A stretch of DNA of 28,203 nt, taken from assembly GCA_011763485.2 (NCBI GenBank), contig JAANSK020044466.1:1-28203 (forward strand), given 5' to 3'. The DNA comes from Isoetes engelmannii. Lineage: Eukaryota; Streptophyta; Lycopodiopsida; Isoetales; Isoetaceae. The stretch's first letter is position 1; the number at the start of each line of letters is the position of its first letter. This document shows positions 8,615-21,059 of this stretch, piece by piece. The position numbers and the translations under genes are program-made. The notes below the pieces were generated by a model. It ran no database searches and was not told where the DNA came from. It was given only the letters and a program-made list of their open reading frames with translations.

Positions 8615-11600
8615 ATGTCAGAAGACGAAAAGCTCCTTAAGGAGGCGAAAAAGCTTCCATGGGAAGACAGGCTTGCGCACAAAAATTGGAAGGTTAGAAA
8701 CGATGGTTATATCGACCTTGCAGCTGTATGCGATGGCATTTTTGATCCCAAGGATCCTCGACTTAGAGATTTTGGTAAGCATAAGACCCACATTGTTACT
8801 GCGAGTATGGACTGCAATAGATTTAGTGAAGACTTATTGTTGGAGGCATTAGATGAATGCAATCTTTGGCAGACCTTTGAACCTCTTAATTTTTGGATTT
8901 TTCCAGGTTCTTTATTTAAAAAGGCAGTGGCAGATTCTAATGCACCTGCACAAGAAAAAGCCCTTGATGCATTGATTGCTTATCTAAAGGCAGCAGATGC
9001 AGAGGCTTCAAGGTAAGGCATGCTGATTTTCCTGCTACACATTGAGTAATGAAGGCGTCTTAGGGTTACCAAGAGCAGTCATTACAGGCATATTTCCCAA
9101 ATATGACGACTTAGGTATCAGAGTTGGACATAGATAGTAGATATAAGTGACTTTCCTTTTTCACTTGCCAAGAGTTGTCACTCCCCGATGTGGATCTGCA
9201 TTTAGTATTCTGTTTCTCTCTACATGATTTACTAGGATGGCTTTTAATTGTAAGGCAAGGAAATTGTCTGGTTGTCAATTAAGCTTGTAACGTCAGATCT
9301 CTCCTCATTTTGAGTTGCGGCAAAACTACAACAAAAGGAACTATGTCAAACCTGATTCTGAGTCATCTTATATGTTCATATTACTGCAGTCTTTGGGTTT
9401 ATTTGAAAACTATAACTAACCCTACATGTTGTGAGAAATGCTATTAGATAGATAGATAGATAAATACTATATTCACAATCTCATAAAGACAATACTATTA
9501 TACAACACATATTGAACTATGATTGGGTGTAAATCTTATATGGGACTGTTCGTTACATTATTCATTATTTTGTTCAGGTATGCAAAAGAGGTTTGTGACT
9601 CAATTGCTGCCAAATGTCTTACTGGGCGACCGAAAACAATTGAAAAGGCCCAATCATCATTTCTTCTGTGGGTGGAGCTGGAAGCAGTTGATGTGTTCTT
9701 GGTAAATTTCAATGTCATTCTTGGAGATTCTGTTGTTGATTGCAAATTGAGGAAACTATGTATTAGGGTCGGTTTTTCAACACCATGAAATCAGTAAATG
9801 TAATTTTATTGGGCAGATTCAATACTGGAATCTGCAGCATCTGGGTTATATTTAAAATGGGAGTTTAGGTTCAACAGATTTTAACATGGCATACTACAAA
9901 AATTAAACAACAATTTGTCTAAAAATAGACGGTTGCATATTAATTCCAGGCTATGAGGGGGCATTATCAGAAAGCAACATTACATATTAGTCATTTGGAA
10001 CACACATCTATGCTGGGTTGATTCACTTGATGTTCTATTCGTATTTCCCCTTCCAAAGAGTCAAGGGCATTGCACTTGCCCCTTTTAAAGGCCAAAAAGG
10101 TCAAGGAGGACATGTCATGTGCAAGAATGGAGCAACAAGAAGAATGGCCTTGTAAATGGGATTTGACATGAGAAGCAGGGCATGAATGCAGTTGGTAACA
10201 TATGGTTGTAAAAAGCAGCGCACAAAATTAGATGAAATAACGTTTATTTAAATATGTAGAGTAATAACACCAGTCGCTCTAATGGTTTATGGGTTGTATT
10301 ATATGAAGGATACAATGGAAAAAGCTATTAAAAATAAAGTGGCAAAAGCAGTTGTACCAGCTATTGATGCCATGTATCAGGCAGTTAGGTAAGTTATATT
10401 GTATGTCATTGGTATTTACAGCAGGCATTTACAAGCAATTGATAACATTCTGAACGTTTATATTCTAGTGAATTTGGCACGAAAGTGGTTCCCCCAAAAA
10501 AGATACTGAAGATGCTTCCGGAGCTGTTTGATCACCAAGACCAAAATGTTAGAGCATGTGCCAAGGGTCTAACAATAGAATTATGTCGCTGGATTGGGAA
10601 GGATGCTGTGAAATCGATCTTGTTTGAGAAGATGAGGGACACTATGGTATGTGCACTTGTGGCTTGAATTTAGAAAAGTTTCGGTTGTTTCATGGGAATA
10701 TTGTACGTGCAGAAAAAGGAGATTGAAGCAGAAATGGAGAATGTAACTGGGATTTCCAAACCTACAAGGAAGATTAGGTCTATGGTTTTTGCCTATCTAA
10801 ATTGATATCAATGATAAATTCCTGCAACGTTAGAGTCTGACAGCATGCCTACAGATCTGAGCAAGCAAAGGAGAGTGAACAAGAAGTTGTTGTAGAAGTT
10901 GCTGCCGCTGGACCTATTGAAGATACAGGAGGCACTGGTAGTCTTGGGAGCATTTAAATTATGACATTACTATATAGCGTCATTGCGTAGCAACTTACTG
11001 TAGTAATCTTTATTTCCAGGACCACAAGATATTGATGAATATGACCTTGTTGATCCTGTGGACATATTAACTCCGCTTGGAAAATCTACCTTTTGGGAGG
11101 CGTCTGTGAGTTATTGGTTTTAAATAGCTGATTTGTAATAATGTGCTAGTGTTGATTGGTTGCTCTTTGTCAGAAAGCAACAAAATGGTCTGAACGTCGA
11201 GATGCAGTAGCGGAGCTTACTAGACTTTCTTCTGCGAAAAGGCTTGCACCTGGGGATTACTCTGAAGTTTGTAGAACATTGAAAAAGGTTAGTTAAAGTT
11301 GGATGTTGGTCCTTCTAGATTCCTCCTTAACATAATATTGTCTTCTGCAGCTTATCACAGATGTGAACATAGCTGTTGCTACCGAGGCTATTCAGGCTTC
11401 TGGTAACTTGGCAAATGGGCTTCGAAAGGACTTTACTAGTGGAGCAAGACTCTTGCTTCCTACCTTACTGGTTTGTGTTACTATCCATGTCCCTTGTAGT
11501 GCATTATAATACCAACTGTAGATTAATGAGGGATTGCTGGCTTGTTAAATCTTCATTATTACAGGAGAAGCTAAAAGAAAAGAAGCAGACTGTACTTGAT

Positions 11601-14600
11601 GCTTTAACAAATACACTTCAAATACTCCATAAGAGCGGGTGTATAGTCCTGGCTGATGTTCTTGAAGGTAATATTTCCTTGAGATTGTTAGTCCTCCCAT
11701 GCATTCTTGTACTTTTTGTTCTAGGATTTTTTATTCTTCACAGGCTCATTTTGGTCTAAGACTGTCTTTTCTTCATATCCCAGATGTGAAAGTAGCTACA
11801 AAACATAAAGTTCCATCAGTGCGTTCATTGTGCTTAACATGGATTACATACTGCATTGAGACAAGCAATAAAGCGAGTGTCTTAAAACTACACAAAGACT
11901 ATATACCTATTCTAATGGAGGTATGTCATGAAATACAATGTAAACAAGAAGGTTCCTATAAGCATACTCAACCCTGGAATCCCTGATGAGTTTTGTTTGT
12001 TGAATAGAGCTTGGGAGATGGAACCCCAGAGGTTAGGGATGCTGCATTTGCAGCCTTGGCTGAATTTGCAAAGGTGACATATTTCATGAGTTAATAATTG
12101 CGCTTTTTAGATGACATGGTTGATGAGCTTACATGATATTATGATCTTGTGTAGTTAGTAGGAATGCGGCCTCTTGAGAAGTCTTTAGAAAAGCTTGATG
12201 ATGTCAGAAGGAAAAAGCTTACTGAGATGATTGGTTCTGGCACTAGTGGCCCTGCAGTGATTTCAGGTGCAAATCAAGGTAAGTTTGCCTTATCTCTGAA
12301 GCTACCTCTTTTATTCAGTAGGAAAGGTTAATGAGCTTACAAAAATTCAAAAGCATGTCACTTCGTTTGGCAGCCCCGTCCAGGATACCTTCTGCTGGAA
12401 GTGCAAATGACGAGGTAAGATTTTCCATTGGCACCACTTTCCCTTTGTTTTTGAGTCATATTTTAACCTGAAATAATGCAATGCAGTCCTCTGAAGGAGC
12501 AACAGTTAAAAGATCGGCAGCAAGCTTGCTATCTGGAAAGAGGCCTATTGTACAAGCACAGGTTTGTTGTATTGATGTTGTAGAGGATCTAATCTAGTTA
12601 CTGAATGTGTCTGCTCGTATTTGTCTCATAGAATGGGAAAAAGGCCGGTCCAACAAAACCGGCTGTTGGAAAGAAGTCAGACGGTGGGTCTATTACAAGC
12701 AAAGCTTCAGGAAATGATGCAAATGAAGATGTTGAGGTTGTAAATTGTCTCATGGTGATGTTCAAAACGAGCGTGATGTCATGTTTACTGGTTTCTCAAT
12801 GTTCAGCCAGGAGAGATGAGTTTGGAAGAAATTGAGGCTCGTGTTGGTGGTTTAGTACAGCCAAATGTTATTGAGGCCCTGAAGAGTGCAGTATGGAAGG
12901 AGCGTCTTGAAGGTAAATCTAACAGTTTTGTCTTTTACAATGTAAATATCATATTCAAATGTGCTTTATTGTTTGATGTACTACATTCTTGCTGTAGCAA
13001 TGGTTTCATTCAAGGAGACTATAGAAAGCACAACAGATATCAATGCTAGTACCGAGGTTGTTATACGCCTTCTCTCGGTTCTACCAGGATGGAATGAGAA
13101 AAACGTTCAAGTGAGTACTAGTGAATACTGCTATGAGCCTGAGTCCTCTTAAGAACTATTTAGATAGAGAAGTTCACTTCATTGCCTAAATGTCACGCAG
13201 GTCCAACAAAAGGTTATTGAAGTAATCACCCATGTAGCTGAATCAGCAAAAGTATTTCCCAAAAAGTGCGTAGTCTTATGCTTAGCAGGTAAGAAGCTAA
13301 AACTTCTCAAAACCAAGAAATAATCATCTATAGCAATGTGATTGTGATCATTTAAATTTTTGTTGTTGACAGGATTGGCGGAAAGATCGTCAGATATCAA
13401 AACACGTGGTCAAGCCACAAAGTGTCTTACTGCCTTTTGTGAAGCAGTTGGACCAAGCTTTGTGTTTGACAGGGTATGTGTGGCAGTTGCTTCCCTTCAG
13501 TTACCATTTTACAGTCTTGTGTAAGCAGATAAAGTGATTCTGCATTGGCTGCACGTTAGACTGATTCTTAAAGAATATTTTTTTTCCAGTTGTATAAGAT
13601 CATGAAGGAGCATAAAAATCCAAAGGTTCTAAGTGAAGGCTTGCTATGGATGGCCTCTGTTATTGAAGACTTTGGAACGGGTCAAATAAAGTTGAAGGTC
13701 TAGCTATGTTTAATAAAGTGTCAAGTTATGAAAGTGAGATGGAGTGCTTACTTTGATTTGAATTTTCAGGATATGATTGAATTCTGCAAAGACATTGGTT
13801 TGCAATCTAGTGCGCCTGCAACAAGGAATGCCACTATAAAGTTGATTGGGATATTACACAAGTTTGTTGGGCCAGGTTAACTTCTAGTTATTGTCTTGCA
13901 TCCTGCCTGCTGTGGGCCTTTGGATAAAGGAACTTACCACTATATTTTTTGCAGCTTTGAAAAACTTTCTTACAGATGTTAAACCTGCACTGCAAAGTTC
14001 TCTAGATACCGAATATGAAAAGAACCCCTATGAAGTAAGTTTTATTGGCTTTTTCTATTAAAATTTCAACGAGTTGCTTGTCTCATGATTATAGTAGTTG
14101 TCTTACTGTAGGGTCCAACAGTTGCACCGAAGAGATCAGTTCGTGGAGCTGATGATGGAAATGCCCTTGCTGCTGGTGGTGATGGGTTGCCCCGGGAAGA
14201 CATTAGTGGAAAGATAACGCCCTCATTAATAAAAAATCTTGGCAGTGCTGAATGGAAGGTAATAGCATATCAAGAAGCCTTTTCTTCTCCAGTTTTACTG
14301 ACTCTTGGCTGTCTCTTTCTTAGGTTCGCCAAGAATCCATAGACAATATAAATAGAATTCTAGAAGAGGCAAACAAGAGGGTCCAGCCTACTGGAACAGG
14401 TTTTCTTACACTTGGATCCCTAGGAGGCATCATTCTTGCTGCTCTTAGTATGGTGGCTGTTTCTTACTTTTGAGGGCTGTCGCTTGTGTAGGTGAACTGT
14501 TTGGCGCACTTAAAGGAAGACTATACGATTCAAACAAGAATCTTGTGATTATGACGCTTTCTACCCTTGGTAATCTGGCAGCTGCAATGGGTCCAATCAT

Positions 14601-17600
14601 TGACAAGGCCAGTAAGGCAAGTGATAGCATTTAGAGTTTGATCCTGTTAAGTAAGGCCTGCGAATAACATGCTGCCATTCCATCAGGGTATTGTGATAGA
14701 CATATTGAAGTGTCTAAGCGACAATAAGAAACTCATGCGGGAAGCAGTTATCAAAAACCTTGATGCTTGGGTTGATGTTGTGCAGATGGATAAAATGGTG
14801 TGCTTTTGAGTATTATACCTTATTAGTTTCGGACATTTTTGTACGTATTTCAAAATTCTTATGGATATTGCTGGCAGCTTCCCCATATTGTCCCCGCACT
14901 TGTGGACCCAAAACTTTCTGCAGATGGGAGAAAGGACCTTTTTGAATGGGTTACAAAGCAGGTTTCAAAAATGAACGATCAACCTGAACTCATCCAGCTT
15001 GTGAAACCTGTTGCAATTGGTCTTCAGGTAAACATTAGGGTTTTTGATAAAAAAATGCACAGCATTAAAATCCAAATGCATTTATTGCTTTTCTCAGGAC
15101 AAATCTTCGGATGTTCGCAAGACAGCTGAGGCTGCAATGCTGGAAATAATACGGGCATGCGGCTTTGAGTTGGTAAAGTTTTATATAAGTGGCCTAAAGG
15201 TCTTATTTTGTGATTTAAATTGAGTTAATAAAGGTGTTTTGACTGGTCTATGTCTATCAGAGTGAGAGTTGATATCTCCAATTCTTTATTGCCATAGGTG
15301 AGTAAGGCGACAAGGGACTTGCAAGGTTCTGCCTTAGCTGCAGTCCAACCAATATTGGAGAAACAGAGGGCACCAGGAGGTCCTGTTGGTTAGTTGCACG
15401 AATCATTCCTATTGGACAACTAAATCCAGTCATGAGTTCCTTGTTAACTGCTCCTGTGTTCCTTTAGATGCAGCTGAGGATTCATCTTCAAAACCTGTGC
15501 AAAGAGGTAATGTGTCAAGACCTGGGAAGGTGTCCTCTAATGGCACGGATCGTGCAGGAGCTAGGTCTGTTACTGGTTCACGTATACCAGCTATGGTACA
15601 GATGATTGTCCCAACCATTTTTCCTTTGCATATAGGAGAATAGCTTCCTCTAATTTTATGCCACTATGCTTCATCCTCCCTCTCAGCAAAAACCAGGTGC
15701 AGGCAAGGTATCAAAACAAGCTGCAGCCGTTGCTGCTCAGGATGCCGCTGTCCAAGGACAAGCCCTTTTCAACCTTCGGGATTCAAATAAAGTCAGCTTT
15801 TCGTTATTTATAGTGTTGATGGTTATGGTTTTTGATGATTTTAATACGTTTGCAGGAAGATCGCGAGAAGTCTATCCCTCGGAAGCTGAAGTTTGAGGAA
15901 CTAAGGCCTGAGCATGTTCTTGAAGTTGAGGTGCAGTTGTACTCTGTCTGTAGTTGATTGTATTCATAATGCTTGATAGTTTCTTAGTGGTTATACCTTT
16001 TTTACGTTTCAGACGGACATGATGAAGGTATTTAGAGAAGATCTCCATCGGCGTCTTCTTAGCCCTGACTTCAAGAAACAAGTTGATGGTTTAGAGATGC
16101 TGCAAAAGGTATTTTCTTAGTGTGCAGCTGTGGTATTAGTCTTTCCAACCTTACATGCATGTTCCTGTTTGCCTGAAGCTCTGCAAGCTAGTTCATGAAG
16201 TTTATTTTTAATGTAATATATATTTCTATGCGGTTCTAAACCATGTTTTTTTTCTGAAGGCTATTCCATTGCATACAAAGGAGTTGGGTGAAGTTCTTGA
16301 TATTCTTCTCCGATGGTTGGTTCTGCGTTTCTGTGAATCCAACACAACATGCCTGCTAAAGGTAGGTACAAACCGAATTATTTATAAATCTATTGGAGCT
16401 TATTTAAAAATGTGATGCAGGTATTAGATTTTCTCCCGGAGCTCGTCGAGGCTCTTAAGAATGATGGTTACACACTTACAGAATACGAGGCCAATATATT
16501 CTTTCCCTGCTTTGTGGAGAAGGTGTGTAACATGTTCCATTGAACTTTTTCTCTATGTGTTCAGTTAGGAACTTGTTGACGTTAAAACGATTTTGATGCA
16601 GTCGGGACATAATATTGAAAAAGTTCGAGAAAAGATGCGTGAGCTGATGAGGCTTCTATGCTGTATATATCCAGTCTCAAAACTATTTCCTTATATTTGC
16701 GAGGGTTTGCGCTCAAAAAATAATCGTACAAGGATAGAATGTGTGGATCACATTGGTTTTATGATTGACAAATATGGGGTTGAGGTAAATTTTCCTGGTT
16801 TGTCTGTCCCTGCTGGGTCCGAGTGTATTGTCTAATACAAGGCGATGAATGCACAGATAGCTGGTCAAACAAAAGCTTTGCAATCTGTTGCTGCGTTGAC
16901 TACAGAACGCGATGGAGAAATCAGAAAGGCAGCTTTACAAACGTTAGCTACTGCTTATAAAATTCTTGGTATTGACGTTTATTTCAAATGTGTTCGCAAT
17001 TTAAGTTAAAACATATGCCTTCTTTTCGATAACTTTGAGAGGTCGTTCGACAATATATTTTTGCAGGGGAGGATATATGGAGGTTTGTCGGTAAATTATC
17101 AGATGCCCAAAAGAGTATGGTAGATGATAAGTTCAAATGGAAGGTGGGTGTGTGGTTTTATTGATTGGTTGGGTGGTTTATGAGATAGTCTGAGCGTTGC
17201 TTATATTGAAATATGTGCCCTTGTTTAGGCCCGGGAGATGGACAAAAGAAAGGAAGGGAAGCCTGGAGAAATGAGGGCTGCCCTAAGAAAATCAGTCCGC
17301 GAGAATGGGTGAATCTTCTTACTTTTTAGTTTTGTTTTTTAAAATTTTCTTTTAAAGGTTGGTCTGTTTAGTGTATGCATTTCTTACAGAAATGAAATTG
17401 CTGAACAAAGTGGTGAAGCTCTATCAAGGCCTTTTACCGCACCACCTGTGCTGAGGTATTTGAGGACCTACTTTGTCTTTTTTTTTTTCTGTTGTTTTTC
17501 TCGTTTTGCTCAGCAAATTCATGTGCATTTATTAGTGCGAGTATACGAGCAAGCAATGGCCACTTTGAGGGTTCTCTAGCATCTGTTTTGCCTGCGAGTA

Positions 17601-20231
17601 CTGCCATTGCTTCTCCTATTGGGCCTTCTGACTGGAATGAAGCTCTGGATACTATAGAATTTGGAACAACTCCAGAACAGGTAGTCTTTCCTTTATTGTT
17701 TTGGAAGTGGGAAGCTCTCTAGTTGGTACCCAAACATCCTGTAAACGGTTTTCACTATTTATTACCTTTCCCAAGTGGGATAGAAGTCTGTGTACCTTGA
17801 AACCAATGTATATTTACTGATCTAGCATGCTGATCAGGTTGTTGAGGGAATGAAGCTTATTTGCCATGAACTAAGTCAGGCTGCGGGTGAAACTGATAGC
17901 AGTGTTATTGATGACTTTGTAAAAGATGCAGATCGCCTTGTATGCTGTTTAACATCCAAGGTATCTATGCTCAAGGTATATCAGGATCAAATAGCTTGTT
18001 CACAATGCCATTTAATTTAACAGGTAACATCAACATTCAACATGGGGCTCGCTGGTGCATCATCGAGATCTTGTAAATATGTCTTGAATACACTAATGCA
18101 GGTTTGTCTGTAATTATTTGAAGTTTGTTCTAAAACTCCATGGTATCTGAGAATCTTTTTCAATGCAGACCCTTCAGTTAAAAAAACTTGCTCATGGGGT
18201 GAAGGAGAGGACCTTGTATAGCCTTATCACAGAGTTGCTATTATGGTTATTAGATGAGCGTGTCCCAATCATGGATGATGGCAGTCAGCTGCTTAAAGCT
18301 CTTAATGTCCTCATGTTGAAAATCTTGGTTCGTTTATTTTTTAGTTCTGTTTTTCATGATACAAGCAGCGCCATGTTGGTGTATAATCAAGTCAGATTTG
18401 CAGGAAAATGCGGAACGGACATCAGCATTTGTTGTGCTCATACGGCTACTTCGTCCACTTGAAAATTCGAGGTGGCCTAGTGCACCATCAGAGGAGGCAG
18501 CAGTCATAAGGGGGCAGAAATTTTCAGATCTAGTTGTAAAATGCCTCATTAAGCTAACCAAGGTAGTTAAATATCCATATAAATTGTACTAGTTCTGGGG
18601 TGCTTGTTGAAACTTTAAATCCGGGTGTCGGAACACGCAGGTACTTGGATCTACAATTTATGAAGTTGATCTTGACCGCTTGCTTCAAAGCATACATGAG
18701 TATCTTCAGGAGCTTGGTATGGAAGAGATACGAAGACGGTATGTTCCAAATGCAGGCAACACACATGCTTTGTTTTTCTTACTAACAGGTGAATCTTTGC
18801 TGCAGGGCTGGTGCTGACGACAAACCATTCCGCATGGTAAAGACAGTTCTACACGAGCTTGTGAAACTTCGTGGAACCGCTATTAAAGGTCACCTGTCAA
18901 TGGTTCCAATTGATATGGAGCCCCAGCCTATCATCCTTGCATACATTGATCTGAATCTTCAGGTGCTTTTCTAGATTAAGATTTCATGTAGGTTAGACTT
19001 TATGGATGTAATTGTGCTTGTGTATGTATAGCTTATTATTAATAAATGGATTATTGAAAACCTCAGCAGACATTAGCAGCAGCAAGGATGCTTACACCAT
19101 CAGGAACAGCTGGGCAGACACACTGGACTGACACAACGTCAAATGGACCAACGTCACCTGCAAATCATTCAGCTGAAGCTCAGCTCAAAGTATGAAGTGG
19201 TGGAGTTCTGGCTGGATAAAACTTTAAACAGGTTCCCTAACAACTTTTCATGTACAGCAAGAACTGGCAGCTGTGTTCAAGAAGATTGGAGATAAACAAA
19301 CTTGTGCAATTGGTCTCTACGAGTTATATCGTATTACTCAATTGTATCCTCAGGTCTGTAATTTTTATATGAATGGCGCTAGATTTTGCTTCATCAATCC
19401 TTAGAAACGTGGTTATACAGGTAGATATTTTCTCGCAACTTCAAAATGCAAGTGAGGCTTTCCGGACATATATTAGAAATGGTCTTGCTCAGGTGAAAAG
19501 CAGTCTGTTTGAAATTTTAGCAAGTTCTGACGACAGTAAAGCATGTTTGAAGTATGATAATCTGCTGATGAACTGAACAGATGGAGAAAAATGCAGCAGC
19601 TGGAAGGGCACCAACGAGCATTACTATGGTGACTCCTCCTCCTGCATCACCCCCAACCCATGCGTCCCCAAAGATGGCTCCCCCATCTCCAATCAATAAC
19701 AGGATGCAATCTTTTGGGCTTGATAATGTGACTTCACTTTCTGTGGTCCGTCGCGAGGAGGCTGATGAAGCAACAACTGGTGTCATAGAATCAGGGGATA
19801 GCAAAAGTATATCTCATGTTAGATCTTTGGCTGGAAGATATGAGAGCACAACCGTGTCGACTGGTATGGGCCTTCAATATTAATTTGGAGATCTTCTTCA
19901 ACTTTTCTTATGTCACTAATTTCAACGTTTATTGTATTTTAATGCAGAGGATATTCAGCCTCCAGTCTCTGCCCCTGCAGGCACACTTGATGCCATTAGA
20001 GAGAGGATGAAAAGCATACAGGCTGCCGCATCTTGTAATTTAGGGACTGCACCATTGACATCGGTCCCAAATGGGTCTTTACCTGCATTCACAAGAAGTT
20101 TTATGACACATACAGTAGAACCACCTACTGATACGTTGCCAGTGTCGTCTGTCGACGAAAGTGCTTTGTCTGGCTTGCAAGCTCGCATGGAAAGGCTAAA
20201 AAGTGGGGCAATGGAACCATTCACCTCGTAG
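8615..20231 (+). CDS. MOR1: MOR1/GEM1, XMAP215-family TOG-domain microtubule polymerase, 54 exons, complete
   Basis: Microtubule plus-end polymerase and array organiser acting on cortical arrays, spindle and phragmoplast (family knowledge). Exons read from the sequence: 8615-8774, 8907-9012, 9578-9701, 10309-10388, 10469-10646, 10713-10777, 10855-10937, 11020-11105, 11174-11287, 11351-11470, 11565-11667, 11784-11920, 12008-12073, 12155-12278, 12374-12414, 12487-12561, 12632-12736, 12807-12912, 12998-13110, 13201-13288, 13373-13473, 13590-13697, 13770-13875, 13955-14034, 14112-14258, 14324-14399, 14492-14616, 14687-14797, 14878-15027, 15098-15172, 15298-15388, 15468-15595, 15687-15791, 15856-15930, 16013-16108, 16260-16361, 16421-16522, 16602-16784, 16857-16968, 17067-17143, 17229-17308, 17390-17455, 17536-17680, 17838-17960, 18024-18101, 18169-18327, 18404-18562, 18641-18738, 18806-18962, 19070-19189, 19258-19353, 19421-19492, 19581-19863, 19948-20231. 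They total 6144 nt (2047 aa plus stop); all junctions are in phase. The Arabidopsis protein is about 1978 aa. Residues: TOG1 about 1-225 (KNWKVR at 23-28, LPELFDHQDQNVR at 173-185), TOG2 about 270-510, TOG3 about 590-830, TOG4 about 840-1080, TOG5 about 1160-1430, C-terminal helical region about 1460-1860 (LAAVFKKIGDKQ motif), then a Pro/Ser-rich tail with two Arg-rich helices. The ATG is the first after an in-frame TAG at 8603-8605. Some exon ends could shift by a few bases; the identity is near certain. Confidence 0.97.
8775..8906 (+). other. MOR1 intron 1: length divisible by three, no in-frame stop
   Basis: This 132-nt intron has a normal GT donor (gtaagc) and a CAG acceptor after a T-rich tract. 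Read through in the exon 1 frame it encodes 44 residues with no stop, so a retained transcript would stay open and add 44 residues inside TOG1, between DFG and SLFKK. The family has no residues at this point (Arabidopsis runs from DFG straight to LFRK), so removal of the intron is the expected form. Confidence 0.85.
14617..14686 (+). other. MOR1 intron 27: GC-AG intron
   Basis: The exon before it ends AGTAAG and the intron begins GCAAGT, the usual strong context of plant GC-AG introns. The acceptor is CATCAG. Only this junction gives the family sequence KASKGI in frame. The nearest GT (14621, in gcaaGTgat) would shift the frame. All other introns I placed in this gene begin with GT. Confidence 0.85.
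19064..19069 (+). other. NAGNAG tandem acceptor before MOR1 exon 50
   Basis: The intron ends with CAGCAG. Using the second CAG gives LNLQ-TLAAARM, the family length; using the first adds one Gln (LNLQQTLAAARM). The site lies where the conserved C-terminal region begins its last part, so the two forms would differ by one residue. Confidence 0.75.
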
Positions 20232-21000
20232 CCTGTATCTACTTCAAGTATCTGCCGGTTTTTTGTGCCTATTATGTGAAGTGTCATATTGTGTTGCAGA
20301 TTAGTACGTAATCCTTGTATAGCCAGATGGGAGTCATTGTGGCAAGAAAAAATTCCACCCCAAACAGGTGCTTGCCCTAGGTATATATTATAAATTCTTC
20401 GATTGTAACAGAGCCACCAAGAGATGTATATAGCAGTGTCACATGTCTCCAGATTGTTGAATGCAAAGCTGACGTCACAGTCTTCTGCTGCAAGACATAG
20501 ACCTGCTCTTCTGCAATAGCTGTACAGCAACAAGGATCGTTGCATTGCCTTCTAATTTTTGTGATGACGTGGAAGTGAATCTATGGAAATCAATACTGGG
20601 AAATGTTGTTCCACATGCCAGATATCACCCTTTGCCAACCAATTACAATTAATGACAATTTTGTTCACTGCAGACTGTAAATTGTGAACACAGTTGTCAA
20701 ACCTTTGCATGCTCTCTGTTGATGCCGTCGATACTGCAATCATTACGTTTCCCTTGAAGTTACTTCTTTCCTACAACCTATGCACAATTTGAAAACGTCT
20801 TTCTTGCCTTATATCTTCATGAACAACTTGCCTTCAGCCTACGTGACAAAAAGACATTCGTCACATCAGTTTCAAATTCTCTTACCTTGCAACCCCTCTT
20901 TGCGTGTGCTGAATTTACTGCATTCTCAAGCATCCTCTCCTCATTGTTGTGCTACTTCCCAGCGGGCAAAGAACGTCACCGTTTGTCTTGTCTAGACTAA
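20232..21000. other. MOR1 3' UTR and downstream intergenic DNA
   Basis: Directly after the MOR1 stop codon. The 3' UTR must lie in the first few hundred bases, but no clear AATAAA signal is present, which is common in plants, so I cannot place its end. Long open frames on both strands here (for example 19955-20545 minus) overlap MOR1 exon 54 antisense and look like chance. Confidence 0.6.
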
Positions 21001-21059
21001 GGTTGATCTTAAAATTGCTAACTTGGGAGATTCAAGTGAGTCACTCGACTGGCGGGAGC

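Noticed and set aside
8775-8906. Treating exon 1 as continuous to 9012
   Set aside because: The frame is open, but the 44 added residues are absent from the family and the splice sites are normal.
19955-20545. 196-codon open frame on the minus strand
   Set aside because: It is antisense to MOR1 exon 54 and the 3' UTR. Its translation has no recognisable domain, and the plus strand has clear family homology.
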